Shown piece after piece: positions 8,660 through 17,129 of a DNA stretch of 64,000 nucleotides (its first letter is position 1; the number at the start of each line of letters is the position of its first letter). The position numbers and the translations under genes were made by a program. The notes below the pieces were generated by a model, which was not told the origin of the DNA, made no database searches, and worked only from the letters and a program-made list of their open reading frames with translations. Source of the DNA: Burkholderia puraquae. GTDB lineage: Bacteria > Pseudomonadota > Gammaproteobacteria > Burkholderiales > Burkholderiaceae. The stretch spans positions 124,001-188,000 of the forward strand of contig NZ_NBYX01000006.1 of NCBI RefSeq assembly GCF_002099195.1, read 5' to 3'.

Positions 8660-9289
8660 CGCCTGAAGCGCGTCGATCGCGAAACGTGCCGCGAAGCCGA
8701 GCATCATCACCGCGACGAAGCAGTCGAGCATGCGCCACGCGAGCGTACGGGCGAACCACGCGCGGCACGCGCGTGCGCCATACGCGAGCATCAGGAACCA
8801 GGCGAGCGAAGCGGCCATCGCGCCGATCGCAAACGGTGTGCGCGCGGCGGGCGTGTGGCTCACGATCACGGTGCCGAGCAGCAGCACGGTATCGATCCAC
8901 GCGTACGGATTGAGCAGCGAGACGGCGGCGGTCGCGAGCACCGTGCGCGAGAGCGTGGGCTCACTACCCGAGTGTGGGCCATCGACGTGCCCTGGCTGTC
9001 GCCGCCGGATCGCCGAGTGCAGCGCGAGCAGGCCATAGCCGGCGAGATACGCGATGCCGGCCCACAGCGCGGCCGACACTACGCCGGGATGTCGCGACAG
9101 CAACGACGACAACCCGTGCGCGCCCAGCGCGATCAGCAGCGCGTCGCTGCCTGCGCAGACGAGGGCGATGGAAAGCAGATGGGGGCTCGAGATCGAGCGC
9201 TTGATGACGAACGCGTCCTTGGGGCCGACGGACGTGAACAGTCCGGCGCCAAGCAGCAGGCCTTCGATGAAGGCAGAGGTGTCGAGCAC
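8645..9289 (-). CDS. LysE/ArgO-family amino-acid exporter
   Basis: A 214-residue membrane protein with about six hydrophobic segments and the LysE hallmarks GLLLGAGLFTSVGPKDAFVI near the N-terminus and LLNPYAWIDT in the second half. The family exports basic amino acids; the exact substrate is not clear. The start is a GTG at 9289 without an obvious ribosome binding site, so a slightly different start is possible. A conventional LysR-type partner (ArgP) is not adjacent. Confidence 0.85.
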   Translation of the reverse strand: MLDTSAFIEGLLLGAGLFTSVGPKDAFVIKRSISSPHLLSIALVCAGSDALLIALGAHGLSSLLSRHPGVVSAALWAGIAYLAGYGLLALHSAIRRRQPGHVDGPHSGSEPTLSRTVLATAAVSLLNPYAWIDTVLLLGTVIVSHTPAARTPFAIGAMAASLAWFLMLAYGARACRAWFARTLAWRMLDCFVAVMMLGFAARFAIDALQASAAR

Positions 9290-9404
9290 GAGCGGGCCGA
9301 CAACCTCTTAAGCTGAACCGGTGATGGTTGCGATGGAAGCAACGTTAAGGGGCGCCGGGGGGCGTTGTCAATGCTCAATGCCCCGCCGGACGCGTGCGCA
9401 CCGA

Positions 9405-9743
9405 TCATCGCGCCGCCTCGCCGAGGTTGAGCGCGACGAGCGCACAGACGGTCAGCGCGATGCCGGCGAGCTTCAGCGACGACACCGATTCGTCGAAGCA
9501 GACGATGCCGATCACGGCTGTGGCCGCGGTGCTGGCGGCGGCCCAGCTTGCATACGCGAGCCCCATTTCGAGCCGCTTGGTCGCGAGCGCCATCAGCCAG
9601 ACAGCACACGCGTAACAGACGACGGTGAGCGTGGAGGGGAGCGGGCGGGAAAAGCCGGCGGAGTATTTCAGGCCGACGGAGCCGAGCACTTCGGCGAGGA
9701 CACTGACGCCCAGCAGAAGCCAGGCAGACTGGAGCGGGGACAC
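9405..9743 (-). CDS. Small multidrug resistance (SMR) family efflux protein
   Basis: A 112-residue, four-helix protein. The essential membrane-embedded glutamate sits in LAEVLGSVGLKYSAGF (E18), and WLMALATKRLEMGLAYASWAA matches the helix 2-3 region of EmrE/QacE-type pumps. Such dimers exchange protons for quaternary ammonium or guanidinium compounds. The start is GTG at 9743. It is transcribed alone, with gaps of about 115 bases on each side. Confidence 0.87.
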   Translation of the reverse strand: MSPLQSAWLLLGVSVLAEVLGSVGLKYSAGFSRPLPSTLTVVCYACAVWLMALATKRLEMGLAYASWAAASTAATAVIGIVCFDESVSSLKLAGIALTVCALVALNLGEAAR

Positions 9744-9866
9744 GGGCAGCCTCCTTCGTCCGACGCTTATACCGAGCGGCGAGGAGAAGTGGGGGTGTCA
9801 GCGGTACCCAGGATGAACGGAGCTTAGTACGCGTGGCGGCGCAGCACAAGGCACGCGGCGCGCTCG

Positions 9867-10793
9867 TCATGCACCGGCCTGCCCGGCCGCCCACTCGAGC
9901 CGTTGCCCGAGCGTGTCGAACAACCGGACGATTTCGGCTTTCACCTTCTGCACCGCGTTGCTGACGAGCGCGGTGTCGTGCCAGCACAGTGACAGGTCGC
10001 GCGCGAACAGCCGGTGCGCGACTGTCGACAGCTTGAGCTTGCGTTCCTCGATCTCGACGTGCGCGGCCGTCCACGGCAGGATCGTCACGCCGAGCTGCGC
10101 CATCACGGCCGCGAACAGCAGCCCGGTCGAGCTCGCCTCGAAACTGATCTCGTACGACAGTCCGGCCTCGCGCATCGCCCAGTCGACACGGTTGCGGATC
10201 GTGTTCGGCGCGCTCGGCAGCACGAGCGGCATCCGCGCGATCGCGTCGAGCGGCACGGGATCGTCCGGTACCTGGAACCCGGGCCACCTGATCAGGTACA
10301 GCGTTTCCGTCAGCAGCCGATGGATCGCGATGCCGCGCGAGTCGACCGCGTCGACGACGATCGCGAGATCGAGCCGCGCACGTTCGAGCAGCGTGTCGAG
10401 GTCGGCGCTCGGCGCCTCGATCAGTTCCAGCATGATGCCGGGAAACCGATCGCGCACCGCGCGGGCGAGCGGAATGGCCAGCACGCGCGCGGTGCTCGAC
10501 GGCATCCCGACCGTCACGCGGCCCTGCGGCGTGTCGGCGTCGCGGCGCAGCAGTTCGCGCGTGCCGTCGGCCTGGCGCAGCAGTTCGAGCGCGTGTTGGT
10601 ATAGCGTGCGGCCGGCAGCAGTCGGCGCAACGCCACGCACGCTCCGTTCGAGCAGCTGCATCCCGAGATCCTGCTCGAGATTGCGCATCTGCTGGCTCAC
10701 CGCCGGCTGTGCGACGTGCAGCGCCTCGCTCGCATGCGTGACGTTGCCGCATTCGACGACCTTCACGAAATAGCGCAACTGTCTCAAGTCCAT
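9867..10793 (-). CDS. LysR-type transcriptional regulator
   Basis: A 308-residue LysR regulator. The winged HTH occupies residues 1-60 (MDLRQLRYFVKVVE, ASEALHVAQPAVSQQMRNLE) and the rest is the effector-binding domain, of the Nac/CynR-like group. ATG at 10793 gives the canonical N-terminus. It is divergent from the MFS/CoA-transferase/crotonase operon across 170 bases, the classic arrangement for control of a neighbouring catabolic operon. The inducer is unknown, perhaps the operon's substrate or a CoA thioester of it. Confidence 0.92.
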   Translation of the reverse strand: MDLRQLRYFVKVVECGNVTHASEALHVAQPAVSQQMRNLEQDLGMQLLERSVRGVAPTAAGRTLYQHALELLRQADGTRELLRRDADTPQGRVTVGMPSSTARVLAIPLARAVRDRFPGIMLELIEAPSADLDTLLERARLDLAIVVDAVDSRGIAIHRLLTETLYLIRWPGFQVPDDPVPLDAIARMPLVLPSAPNTIRNRVDWAMREAGLSYEISFEASSTGLLFAAVMAQLGVTILPWTAAHVEIEERKLKLSTVAHRLFARDLSLCWHDTALVSNAVQKVKAEIVRLFDTLGQRLEWAAGQAGA

Positions 10794-10846
10794 CGCCGCC
10801 GCCTCCCGATTCAAGCCATAAGCCAATCCGATCGAGCAAGATGAAT

Positions 10847-10882
10847 ATCATATTTTTCTGTGATCGATGGGGTTTCTATACT
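10847..10882 (+). promoter_or_regulatory. Candidate LysR site and promoter for the MFS-CoA-transferase operon
   Basis: In the divergent intergenic region an interrupted dyad ATCA-N10-TGAT (10847-10864) lies in an AT-rich stretch unlike its surroundings. A -10-like TATACT (10877-10882) follows, with a weak -35 TTTCTG (10855-10860) 16 bases upstream. LysR proteins often bind T-N11-A dyads overlapping the -35. The spacing here is close to that but not exact. Confidence 0.35.
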
Positions 10883-10963
10883 CGTCTCACAAAAGAGCCA
10901 GCCTGCCGGCCATCCCGGACCGGACGAGGCAAAAGCGCCGGCACCGCCGGCAAGGAGACGAAG

Positions 10964-12286
10964 ATGTTCAAGGCGATCGACGCGCCGGCGGCCGGCGCGA
11001 AGCCGCGGCGCACGCCGCTCACGCGCGAGCAGGTCAAGGGCTTCTGGGCCGTGTATGCGGGCTGGGTACTCGACGGCGTGGATTCGGTGATCTACGCGCT
11101 CGTGCTGATTCCCGCACTGACCGAACTGCTGCCGGCGTCCGGCATCGCGGCGACGCCCGCGAACCTCGGGATGTACGGCTCGATCCTGTTCGCGCTGTTC
11201 CTGATCGGCTGGGGGCTGTCGTTCGTCTGGGGGCCGCTCGCCGACCGCTTCGGCCGCGTCCGTACGCTCGCCGCGAGCATCCTGATCTATTCGGTGTTCA
11301 CCGGCGCGGCCGCGTTCGTGCACGACGTGTGGGCGCTGGCCGCGTGCCGGCTGATCGCCGGGATCGGCGTCGGCGGCGAATGGGCGCTCGCGGGCACCTA
11401 CGTGGCCGAGAGCTGGCCGGAAGACCGCCGCAAGATGGGCGCCGGCTACCTGCAGACGGGCTACTACTTCGGCTTCTTCATCGCGGCGTGCCTGAACTAC
11501 ACGATCGGCGCGACCTACGGCTGGCGCGCGATGTTCCTGTGCGGCCTCGCGCCTGCGTTGCTCGCGGTGTTCACCGTGATGCGCGTGAAGGAGCCCGGCC
11601 AGTGGCGCCGGCATGACGCACGCGACGGCGACGTGGCCGACGCGCGGCGCGCGCATCCGCTGCGCGAGATCTTCGCGCCGGCCTTCCTGCGCCGCACGCT
11701 GACGAGCGCGAGCCTCGTCGGCGTCGCGATCGTCGGGCTGTGGGCCGGCTCCGTGTACGAGGCGAGCGCGGTCAGCACGCTGGCGGCGCGTGCGGGCATC
11801 GACCACATCGGCGCGATGCGGCTCGCGTCGATCGGCGCGGCGATCCTGTCGTGCGCGACGATCGCCGGCTGCCTGGTGGCACCGTGGCTCTCCGAACGGC
11901 TCGGCCGGCGCACGGCGCTCGGCGTGTATTTCGCGGGCATGGCCGGGTCGATCGTGTTCGCGTTCGGCTGGGCGTTCTACCAGCCGAACGGGCTTGCGGC
12001 ATTCATGGTGTCGCTCGCGTTCCTCGGTTTCTTCGGCGGCAATTTCGCGATCTTCTCGCTGTGGCTGCCCGAGCAGTACCCGACGCGCGTGCGTGCCACC
12101 GCGTTCGCGTTCAATGCGTCGGTCGGCCGCTTCATCGGCGCAGGCGTGAACTTCCTGCTCGGCGCGGCGATTCACGGCTACGGATCGCTCGGCGTGCCGG
12201 TCGCATGGACCGCGGCCGTGTTCGGGCTCGGCATCCTGATCCTGCCGTTCGCGGTCGAAACGCGCCACCAGACGCTGCCCGAATGA
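10964..12286 (+). CDS. MFS transporter, probable carboxylate uptake
   Basis: A 440-residue, 12-helix major facilitator. The loop 2-3 signature appears as GPLADRFGRVR, with a charged GVDSVIYALVLIPAL first helix as in acid:H+ symporters of the NanT/ShiA/benzoate type. ATG at 10964 has AAGGAG seven bases ahead; longer versions starting at 10841 are rejected. It is the first gene of a LysR-controlled operon with a type III CoA-transferase and a decarboxylase-like crotonase, so an organic acid that is then activated as a CoA ester is the likely substrate. Confidence 0.85.
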   Translation: MFKAIDAPAAGAKPRRTPLTREQVKGFWAVYAGWVLDGVDSVIYALVLIPALTELLPASGIAATPANLGMYGSILFALFLIGWGLSFVWGPLADRFGRVRTLAASILIYSVFTGAAAFVHDVWALAACRLIAGIGVGGEWALAGTYVAESWPEDRRKMGAGYLQTGYYFGFFIAACLNYTIGATYGWRAMFLCGLAPALLAVFTVMRVKEPGQWRRHDARDGDVADARRAHPLREIFAPAFLRRTLTSASLVGVAIVGLWAGSVYEASAVSTLAARAGIDHIGAMRLASIGAAILSCATIAGCLVAPWLSERLGRRTALGVYFAGMAGSIVFAFGWAFYQPNGLAAFMVSLAFLGFFGGNFAIFSLWLPEQYPTRVRATAFAFNASVGRFIGAGVNFLLGAAIHGYGSLGVPVAWTAAVFGLGILILPFAVETRHQTLPE

Positions 12287-12347
12287 GCGGCACGCCGCGA
12301 TCGTTCGAAAGCCAGCTACACCCAGTCATCAATATCAGGAGTCCGGA

Positions 12348-13571
12348 ATGCAGGCATTACAAGGAATCAGGGTCGTCGATCTGAGCCGCGCGCTGTCGGG
12401 GCCGTTCTGCTCGATGGTGCTCGCCGATCTCGGCGCCGACGTGATCAAGGTCGAGTCGGGGCCGCACGGCGACATGAGCCGCGCATGGGGGCCGTTCGAT
12501 CGCGGCGTGAGCACGTACTACCTGTCCTGCAACCGCAACAAGCGCGGCATCTGCGTGGATTTCCGGCAACCGGCCGGCCTCGATGTCGTGCGGCGGCTGA
12601 TCGCGCAGGCCGACGTCGTGATCGAGAATTTCAAGGCGGGCACGATGGACGCGATGGGGCTCGGCTATGCCGCACTGAGCGCACGCGATCCGCGGCTCGT
12701 GATGGGCAGCGTCACCGCATTCGGCCCGCGCGGCCCGTTGCGCGACTGGCCGGGCTTCGACCAGATCGCGCAGGGTTACGCGGGGCTCATGAGCCTCACC
12801 GGTTTTCCCGACGGCGAGCCGACCCGCACGGGCACCGCGATCGGCGATCTCAGCTCGGGGATGTGGGTCGCGACCGGCGTGACGGCCGCGCTGTTCGAGC
12901 GCGAGCGCACCGGGCGCGGGCAGCATGTCGGCACGTCGCTGCTCGAGAGCCTCGTTTCGCTGCTGAGCGTGCACGGGCAACGCTACCTGAGCCTCGGCGA
13001 CGTGCCGCGCCGCACCGGCAATGCGCATGCGGTGATCGCCCCGTACGGCGTGTTCGAGACGGCCGACGGGCCGCTCAACCTCGCGCCGATCACGACCGAC
13101 ATGTGGCTGCGGCTGTGCCAGTTGCTGGATCTGCCCGAGCTGCCGAACGATCCGCGCTTCGCGACCAACGACGCACGCGTCGCGCACCGCGACGAACTGA
13201 AAGCGTTGCTCGAAGGCCGCTTGCGCACGCGCGGCAAGCGCGAATGGACGCAGCGTTTCGTCGACGCCGGGCTGCCGGCCGGGCCGATCAACACGCTCGA
13301 CGAAGTGTTCGACGATCCGCAGCTCGCGCATTGCGGGCTGGTCGAGCCGGTTGCGCATCCGACGCTCGGCGCGCTGCGCCAGGTCGTCACGCCGCTCGGC
13401 GGGATGGGTGACGAGGTGCCGGCGCCGCGCACGCGCCATGCGCCGCCGCTGCTCGGCGAGCATACCGTCGACGTGCTGCGCGAAGCGGGCTACGGCGACG
13501 ACGCGATCGACGCGCTGCTGGCCGGGCGCGCGATTTTCCAGGCGGAAGCGGTGGCGGAGGCCGTGCAATGA
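12348..13571 (+). CDS. CaiB/BaiF (class III) CoA-transferase
   Basis: A 407-residue enzyme that moves CoA between carboxylic acids. The catalytic aspartate is in TAIGDLSSGMW, and the family landmarks LSRALSGPFCSMVLADLGADVIKVE (N-terminal Rossmann half), ENFKAGTMD and FDQIAQGYAG are present. Length matches formyl-CoA or succinyl-CoA transferases. It lies 61 bases after the MFS gene and its stop overlaps the next start (ATGA), so the two enzymes are probably made together. The acceptor acid is inferred from the neighbours. Confidence 0.9.
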   Translation: MQALQGIRVVDLSRALSGPFCSMVLADLGADVIKVESGPHGDMSRAWGPFDRGVSTYYLSCNRNKRGICVDFRQPAGLDVVRRLIAQADVVIENFKAGTMDAMGLGYAALSARDPRLVMGSVTAFGPRGPLRDWPGFDQIAQGYAGLMSLTGFPDGEPTRTGTAIGDLSSGMWVATGVTAALFERERTGRGQHVGTSLLESLVSLLSVHGQRYLSLGDVPRRTGNAHAVIAPYGVFETADGPLNLAPITTDMWLRLCQLLDLPELPNDPRFATNDARVAHRDELKALLEGRLRTRGKREWTQRFVDAGLPAGPINTLDEVFDDPQLAHCGLVEPVAHPTLGALRQVVTPLGGMGDEVPAPRTRHAPPLLGEHTVDVLREAGYGDDAIDALLAGRAIFQAEAVAEAVQ

Positions 13572-14377
13572 GCGACACGACGAAACTCGAAGGGGCGTCG
13601 AACGTGACGGTCGACATGATCGGCGAGCGGATCGCGCGCGTGCGGTTCGCGAATCCGGCGCGACGGCATGCGCTCGACGCGCCGTTGCTCGATGCGCTCG
13701 TCGCACGCCTCGATGCGCTGGCCGAACACCGTCCTCCACCGGTCGTGATCCTGTCGAACGACGGCAGCGGCGACGTGTGGAGCGCGGGGCACGACCTGCG
13801 TGAACTGGCCGACGATCGCGATCCGCTCGCGTACGGCAAGCCGCTCGAACGGGCGCTGCGGCGCGTGCGGACCTACCCGGGCGCGGTGATCGCGGCGGTA
13901 TCGGGTTCGGCGTGGGGCGGGGCGGTCGATCTCGTGATGAGCTGCGACCTGGTGGTCGCGGCGCGCGACGCGCGTTTCGCGATGACGCCCGCGAACATCG
14001 GCCTGCCGTATTCGACGAGCGGCCTGCTGCGCTTCTACGACAACTTGCCGATCCACGTGCTGAAGGAGATGTTCTTCTGCGCGCAGCCGCTCGATGCGGA
14101 GCGTGCTGCGCATCACGGGCTCGTGAACCGGCTGGCCGACGCGGGCGGTGTCGACGATGCGGCGCTCGACGTCGCGCGCACGATCGCTGCGAAGGCGCCG
14201 CTCGCGGTGCACGCGGTGAAGGAGCAGTTGCGCGTGCTGCAGGACGCGCGGCCGTTGCCGGCCGACGCGTTCGAACGGATTGCCGAGCTGCGCCGGCACG
14301 CGTGCGAAGGCGCGGACTTCGACGAAGGGCTGCGCGCGTTTGCGGAACGCCGTGCACCGCAGTTTCGCGGCGTCTAG
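13568..14377 (+). CDS. Crotonase, methylmalonyl-CoA decarboxylase-like (ScpB/YgfG)
   Basis: A 269-residue crotonase-fold protein. Its detailed pattern follows E. coli ScpB rather than ordinary enoyl-CoA hydratases: SAGHDLREL with the active-site His, DPLAYGKPLERALRRV, SGSAWGGAVDLVMSCDL in the oxyanion region, TPANIGLPYSTSG with the equivalent of Tyr140, then APLAVHAVKEQLRVL and a C-terminal FDEGLRAFAERR. It lacks the paired Glu residues of hydratases. The proposed reaction is (methyl)malonyl-CoA to propionyl-CoA (or acetyl-CoA) plus CO2. Translational coupling to the CoA-transferase supports an activate-then-decarboxylate pathway. Confidence 0.8.
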   Translation: MSDTTKLEGASNVTVDMIGERIARVRFANPARRHALDAPLLDALVARLDALAEHRPPPVVILSNDGSGDVWSAGHDLRELADDRDPLAYGKPLERALRRVRTYPGAVIAAVSGSAWGGAVDLVMSCDLVVAARDARFAMTPANIGLPYSTSGLLRFYDNLPIHVLKEMFFCAQPLDAERAAHHGLVNRLADAGGVDDAALDVARTIAAKAPLAVHAVKEQLRVLQDARPLPADAFERIAELRRHACEGADFDEGLRAFAERRAPQFRGV

Positions 14378-14409
14378 GTGTACCGGCCGCACTGCGACGG
14401 CAGCATGCG

Positions 14410-14952
14410 CTACACGCCGCCGAGCGCGTGCATGCCGACGAGCAGCAACGCGCCGATCGCGATCAGCAGCAGCGCATGGACGCGCGTGTAGATCACGCAC
14501 AGCGTCGATGCAACCGCGATCGCGCGCGCGGCCCAGCCGCCGTCGAGCGCCTGCAGCAGCACCCACACCGACGCGAGGATCATGCCGGCCGCGACCGGGC
14601 GCAGGCCGGCTTCCAGTGCGACCTGCCAGCGCGCACCCTGATGGCGTCTCCACAGGTGCGCGACGCCGTAGATCAGGAACGCGGTCGGGCCGAACAGCGC
14701 GAGCGTCGCGATCACTGCGCCCCAGAAGCCGGCGACCTGCCAGCCGATCAGCGTCGCCAGCAGCGAGCCGGGGCCCGGCGCCATCCGCGCGATCGCGAAG
14801 TCGTTCACGAATTGCGTCGCGGTCATCCAGTGATGCACGTCGACCACCTGCCGCTGGATGTCGGCGATGATCGCCTGTCCACCGCCGATCGTCGCGATCG
14901 ACAGCGGCGCGAACACGCCGAACAGCGCGGCGTAGCGGGCCGACGCGGTCAT
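14410..14952 (-). CDS. chrA2: Chromate transporter, C-terminal-type half (CHR)
   Basis: A 180-residue membrane protein with the CHR domain pattern ATIGGGQAIIADIQRQVVD, FVNDFAIARMAPGPGSLLATLIGWQVAG and several hydrophobic helices. Long CHR proteins fuse two such halves; here each half is its own gene. The start ATG (14952) overlaps the stop of the other half by four bases, so they form a coupled heteromeric pair. Predicted role is chromate (or related oxyanion) efflux. Confidence 0.85.
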   Translation of the reverse strand: MTASARYAALFGVFAPLSIATIGGGQAIIADIQRQVVDVHHWMTATQFVNDFAIARMAPGPGSLLATLIGWQVAGFWGAVIATLALFGPTAFLIYGVAHLWRRHQGARWQVALEAGLRPVAAGMILASVWVLLQALDGGWAARAIAVASTLCVIYTRVHALLLIAIGALLLVGMHALGGV

Positions 14953-15560
14953 CGTGCGTCGCTCCCGGCCGGGGTGGCGGCCGCGCGGCGGTATTCGAGC
15001 GCGACGCTCAGCGTGCCGCCGATCAGCACGGTCCACACGAGCGGCCAGTGCAGCACCGCAACCGACACGAAGGTGAGCGTCATCACCGCGAACGGCAGCA
15101 CGCGGCGCGGCAGCCGGCGCACGGCGGTGATCGCCATCGAGATCGACAGTCCAATCGCCGCGGCCGCTGCGCCGGCGAGCGCGACATGCGTGAGCGGGAA
15201 GCGCGTGAGGGTCGAGAACGCGATGCCGAACAGCACGATCAGCACGGCCGGCGGCGCGATGATGCCGGTGAAGCCGGCCACCGCGCCGCGCCATCCGGCG
15301 AGCCGGTAGCCGATCCAGATCGCGAGGTTCTTCACGTTGACGCCCGGCAATGCCTGCGACAGCGCGAGGCCGTTGAGGAACGCTTCTTCGTCGAGCCAGC
15401 GCCGCTCGTACACGAAGTCGCGCATCATCCGCCCGCTGAGCCCGCCGCCGAAGCTGGTCAGGCCGATCTGCGAGAACGCGACGAACAGCGCGAGGATGCC
15501 GGGCGGCGGCGCATCGTCCGCGGGCGGTGCCGGTGACGTCGTGGCGGAGGGTGGGGGCAT
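14949..15560 (-). CDS. chrA1: Chromate transporter, N-terminal-type half (CHR)
   Basis: A 203-residue membrane protein with the CHR motif LTSFGGGLSGRMMRDFVYERRWLDEEAFLNGLALSQALPGVNVKNLAI. It is the upstream member of a two-gene short-chain CHR transporter. A Pro/Ala-rich segment of about 20 residues precedes the first helix. ATG at 15560 is used; the frame upstream to 15605 lacks family resemblance. No ChrB-type regulator is adjacent. Confidence 0.85.
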   Translation of the reverse strand: MPPPSATTSPAPPADDAPPPGILALFVAFSQIGLTSFGGGLSGRMMRDFVYERRWLDEEAFLNGLALSQALPGVNVKNLAIWIGYRLAGWRGAVAGFTGIIAPPAVLIVLFGIAFSTLTRFPLTHVALAGAAAAAIGLSISMAITAVRRLPRRVLPFAVMTLTFVSVAVLHWPLVWTVLIGGTLSVALEYRRAAATPAGSDAR

Positions 15561-15692
15561 CGGGTGGGCGGCGCGTGGCGATCGGGTGATCGCCCATGTT
15601 AGCAAGCGCTGCCTGTCAGCACGCTGACATCGGCTCGGCGCCGGCGTGACGGCAGTCCGCGATCGATTCGACGCGTACGGGCCAGCGATGTG

Positions 15693-16448
15693 TCAGGCGC
15701 GCACGACCGTTACGCCCGCCGCCTCGATCGGCTCCGTGAGCGCGGTGTCGGTTTCCTGCTCGACGACGATCGTTTGCGCCAGCGTGAGTTCGCCGATCAC
15801 GAACTGCGACGCCGCGCGCAGCTTCGACTGCGACGCGAGCACGACCGTCTCGGCCGCGCGCCCGGCCAGCGCGCGCTTGATCGCCGCTTCCTCGAAATCG
15901 CCGGTGCTGAGTCCCGCGACCGGATGGACGCCCGTGACGCCCATGAAGTACAGGTCCGCGTGGATGCGCGCAATGCCCTCCATCGCGGCCGCGCCGACGG
16001 CGACGATCGAATGCTTGTAGAGCCGCCCGCCGATCAGGATCACGTCGATCGACGGATGCGCGGCGAGCGCGACTGCGACACTCGGGCTGTGCGTGACGAT
16101 CGTCGCGCGCAGGTCGGCCGGCAACTGGCTGACGAGCAGCGCCGAGGTGGTGCCGCCGTCGACGATCGCCACCTGCCCGGGCGCGATCATTTCCGCGGCC
16201 CGCCGCGCGATGCGCCGCTTTTCCGCCGACTCGAGCGCCTCGCGCTGCGCGAAGGGGGCAACGGCCGGCGACGCCGGCAGCGCGCCGCCGTGCACGCGCT
16301 GCAGCAGGCCCTCGGCGGCGAGCTCGCGCAGGTCGCGGCGCACGGTATCTTCGGATACGCCGAATTGCGCGCTCAGTTCGACCGCCAGCACCTGGCCATC
16401 GCGCGCGAGTGCGTCGAGGATCGCTTTCTTGCGTTGTGTCGTCAGCAT
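15693..16448 (-). CDS. DeoR-family transcriptional regulator
   Basis: A 251-residue DeoR/GlpR repressor: an HTH at residues 5-50 (TQRKKAILDALARDGQ, SEDTVRRDLRELAAEGLLQRVHGGAL) and a sugar-phosphate-sensing ribose-isomerase-like domain with DGGTTSALLVSQL and GGRLYKHSIVAVG. These repressors usually respond to phosphorylated sugars or nucleoside-derived intermediates. It is divergent from the Nudix/DUF4406 pair, separated by 81 bases that contain phased repeats likely to be its operator. Confidence 0.92.
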   Translation of the reverse strand: MLTTQRKKAILDALARDGQVLAVELSAQFGVSEDTVRRDLRELAAEGLLQRVHGGALPASPAVAPFAQREALESAEKRRIARRAAEMIAPGQVAIVDGGTTSALLVSQLPADLRATIVTHSPSVAVALAAHPSIDVILIGGRLYKHSIVAVGAAAMEGIARIHADLYFMGVTGVHPVAGLSTGDFEEAAIKRALAGRAAETVVLASQSKLRAASQFVIGELTLAQTIVVEQETDTALTEPIEAAGVTVVRA

Positions 16449-16453
16449 CGTGT

Positions 16454-16492
16454 TTGCACGAATTTTCTTGAAGTTGCACGAATATGCACGTT
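16454..16492. promoter_or_regulatory. Phased repeat operator in front of the DeoR gene
   Basis: Three copies of a (T/A)TGCACG(A/T)(A/T) unit occur in direct orientation: TTGCACGAAT at 16454-16463 and 16474-16483, and ATGCACGTT at 16484-16492. The repeat spacing is 20 then 10 bases, i.e. two and one helical turns, so all copies face the same side of the DNA. DeoR-type repressors bind such short repeats. The block lies between the regulator's start (16448) and the Nudix start (16530). Confidence 0.6.
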
Positions 16493-16529
16493 ACCATGGG
16501 CGCCGTCTTTTGTCGAACCGGAGGCTGGG

Positions 16530-17129
16530 ATGGCTGCAACGCGGGACCGTGTCCGCATCGTCGATACGACGGTGCTGTCCGATGACTGGTATGTGCTGAA
16601 GAAGGTGACGTTCGATTTCCTGCGCCGCGACGGAACGTGGCAGCGCCTGAGCCGCGAGACCTACGATCGCGGCAATGGCGCGACCATCCTGCTGCGCAAT
16701 GCCGATACGGGCGACGTGCTGCTGACGCGGCAGTTCCGGATGCCGGCGTTCGTCAGCGGGCACGACGGCATGCTGCTCGAGGCCGCCGCCGGCCTGCTCG
16801 ACGACGCGACGCCTGAAGCACGCATCCGCGCGGAGGCCGAGGAGGAGACCGGCTATCGCGTGCGCGGCGTGCGCAAGGTGTTCGAGGCATTCATGAGCCC
16901 GGGCTCGGTGACGGAGAAGCTGCATTTCTTCGTCGGCGAATACGATGCGTCGCTGCGCACCGGCGACGGCGGCGGTGTCGCGGAAGAGGGCGAGGATCTC
17001 GAGGTCGTCGAGATGCCGCTGCAGGCGGCGCTGGACGCGGTCGAGCGCGGCGAGATCGTCGACGCGAAGACGATCATGCTGCTCCAGTACGTCGCGCTGC
17101 GGGAAACCGCCGGCGCGCGCACGGCATGA
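16530..17129 (+). CDS. nudK: Nudix hydrolase, GDP-mannose pyrophosphatase type (NudK-like)
   Basis: A 199-residue Nudix protein. The Nudix box runs AAGLLDD...RAEAEEETGYRV, with Ala replacing the usual Arg before the first catalytic Glu; E. coli NudK also departs at this position. Upstream VLLTRQFRMPAFV and downstream FEAFMSPGSVTEKLHFFVGEY match NudK, which hydrolyses GDP-mannose and related sugar nucleotides; ADP-ribose is an alternative substrate. An RBS GGAGG lies before ATG 16530. It overlaps the next gene by ATGA and is divergent from the DeoR regulator. Confidence 0.85.
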   Translation: MAATRDRVRIVDTTVLSDDWYVLKKVTFDFLRRDGTWQRLSRETYDRGNGATILLRNADTGDVLLTRQFRMPAFVSGHDGMLLEAAAGLLDDATPEARIRAEAEEETGYRVRGVRKVFEAFMSPGSVTEKLHFFVGEYDASLRTGDGGGVAEEGEDLEVVEMPLQAALDAVERGEIVDAKTIMLLQYVALRETAGARTA

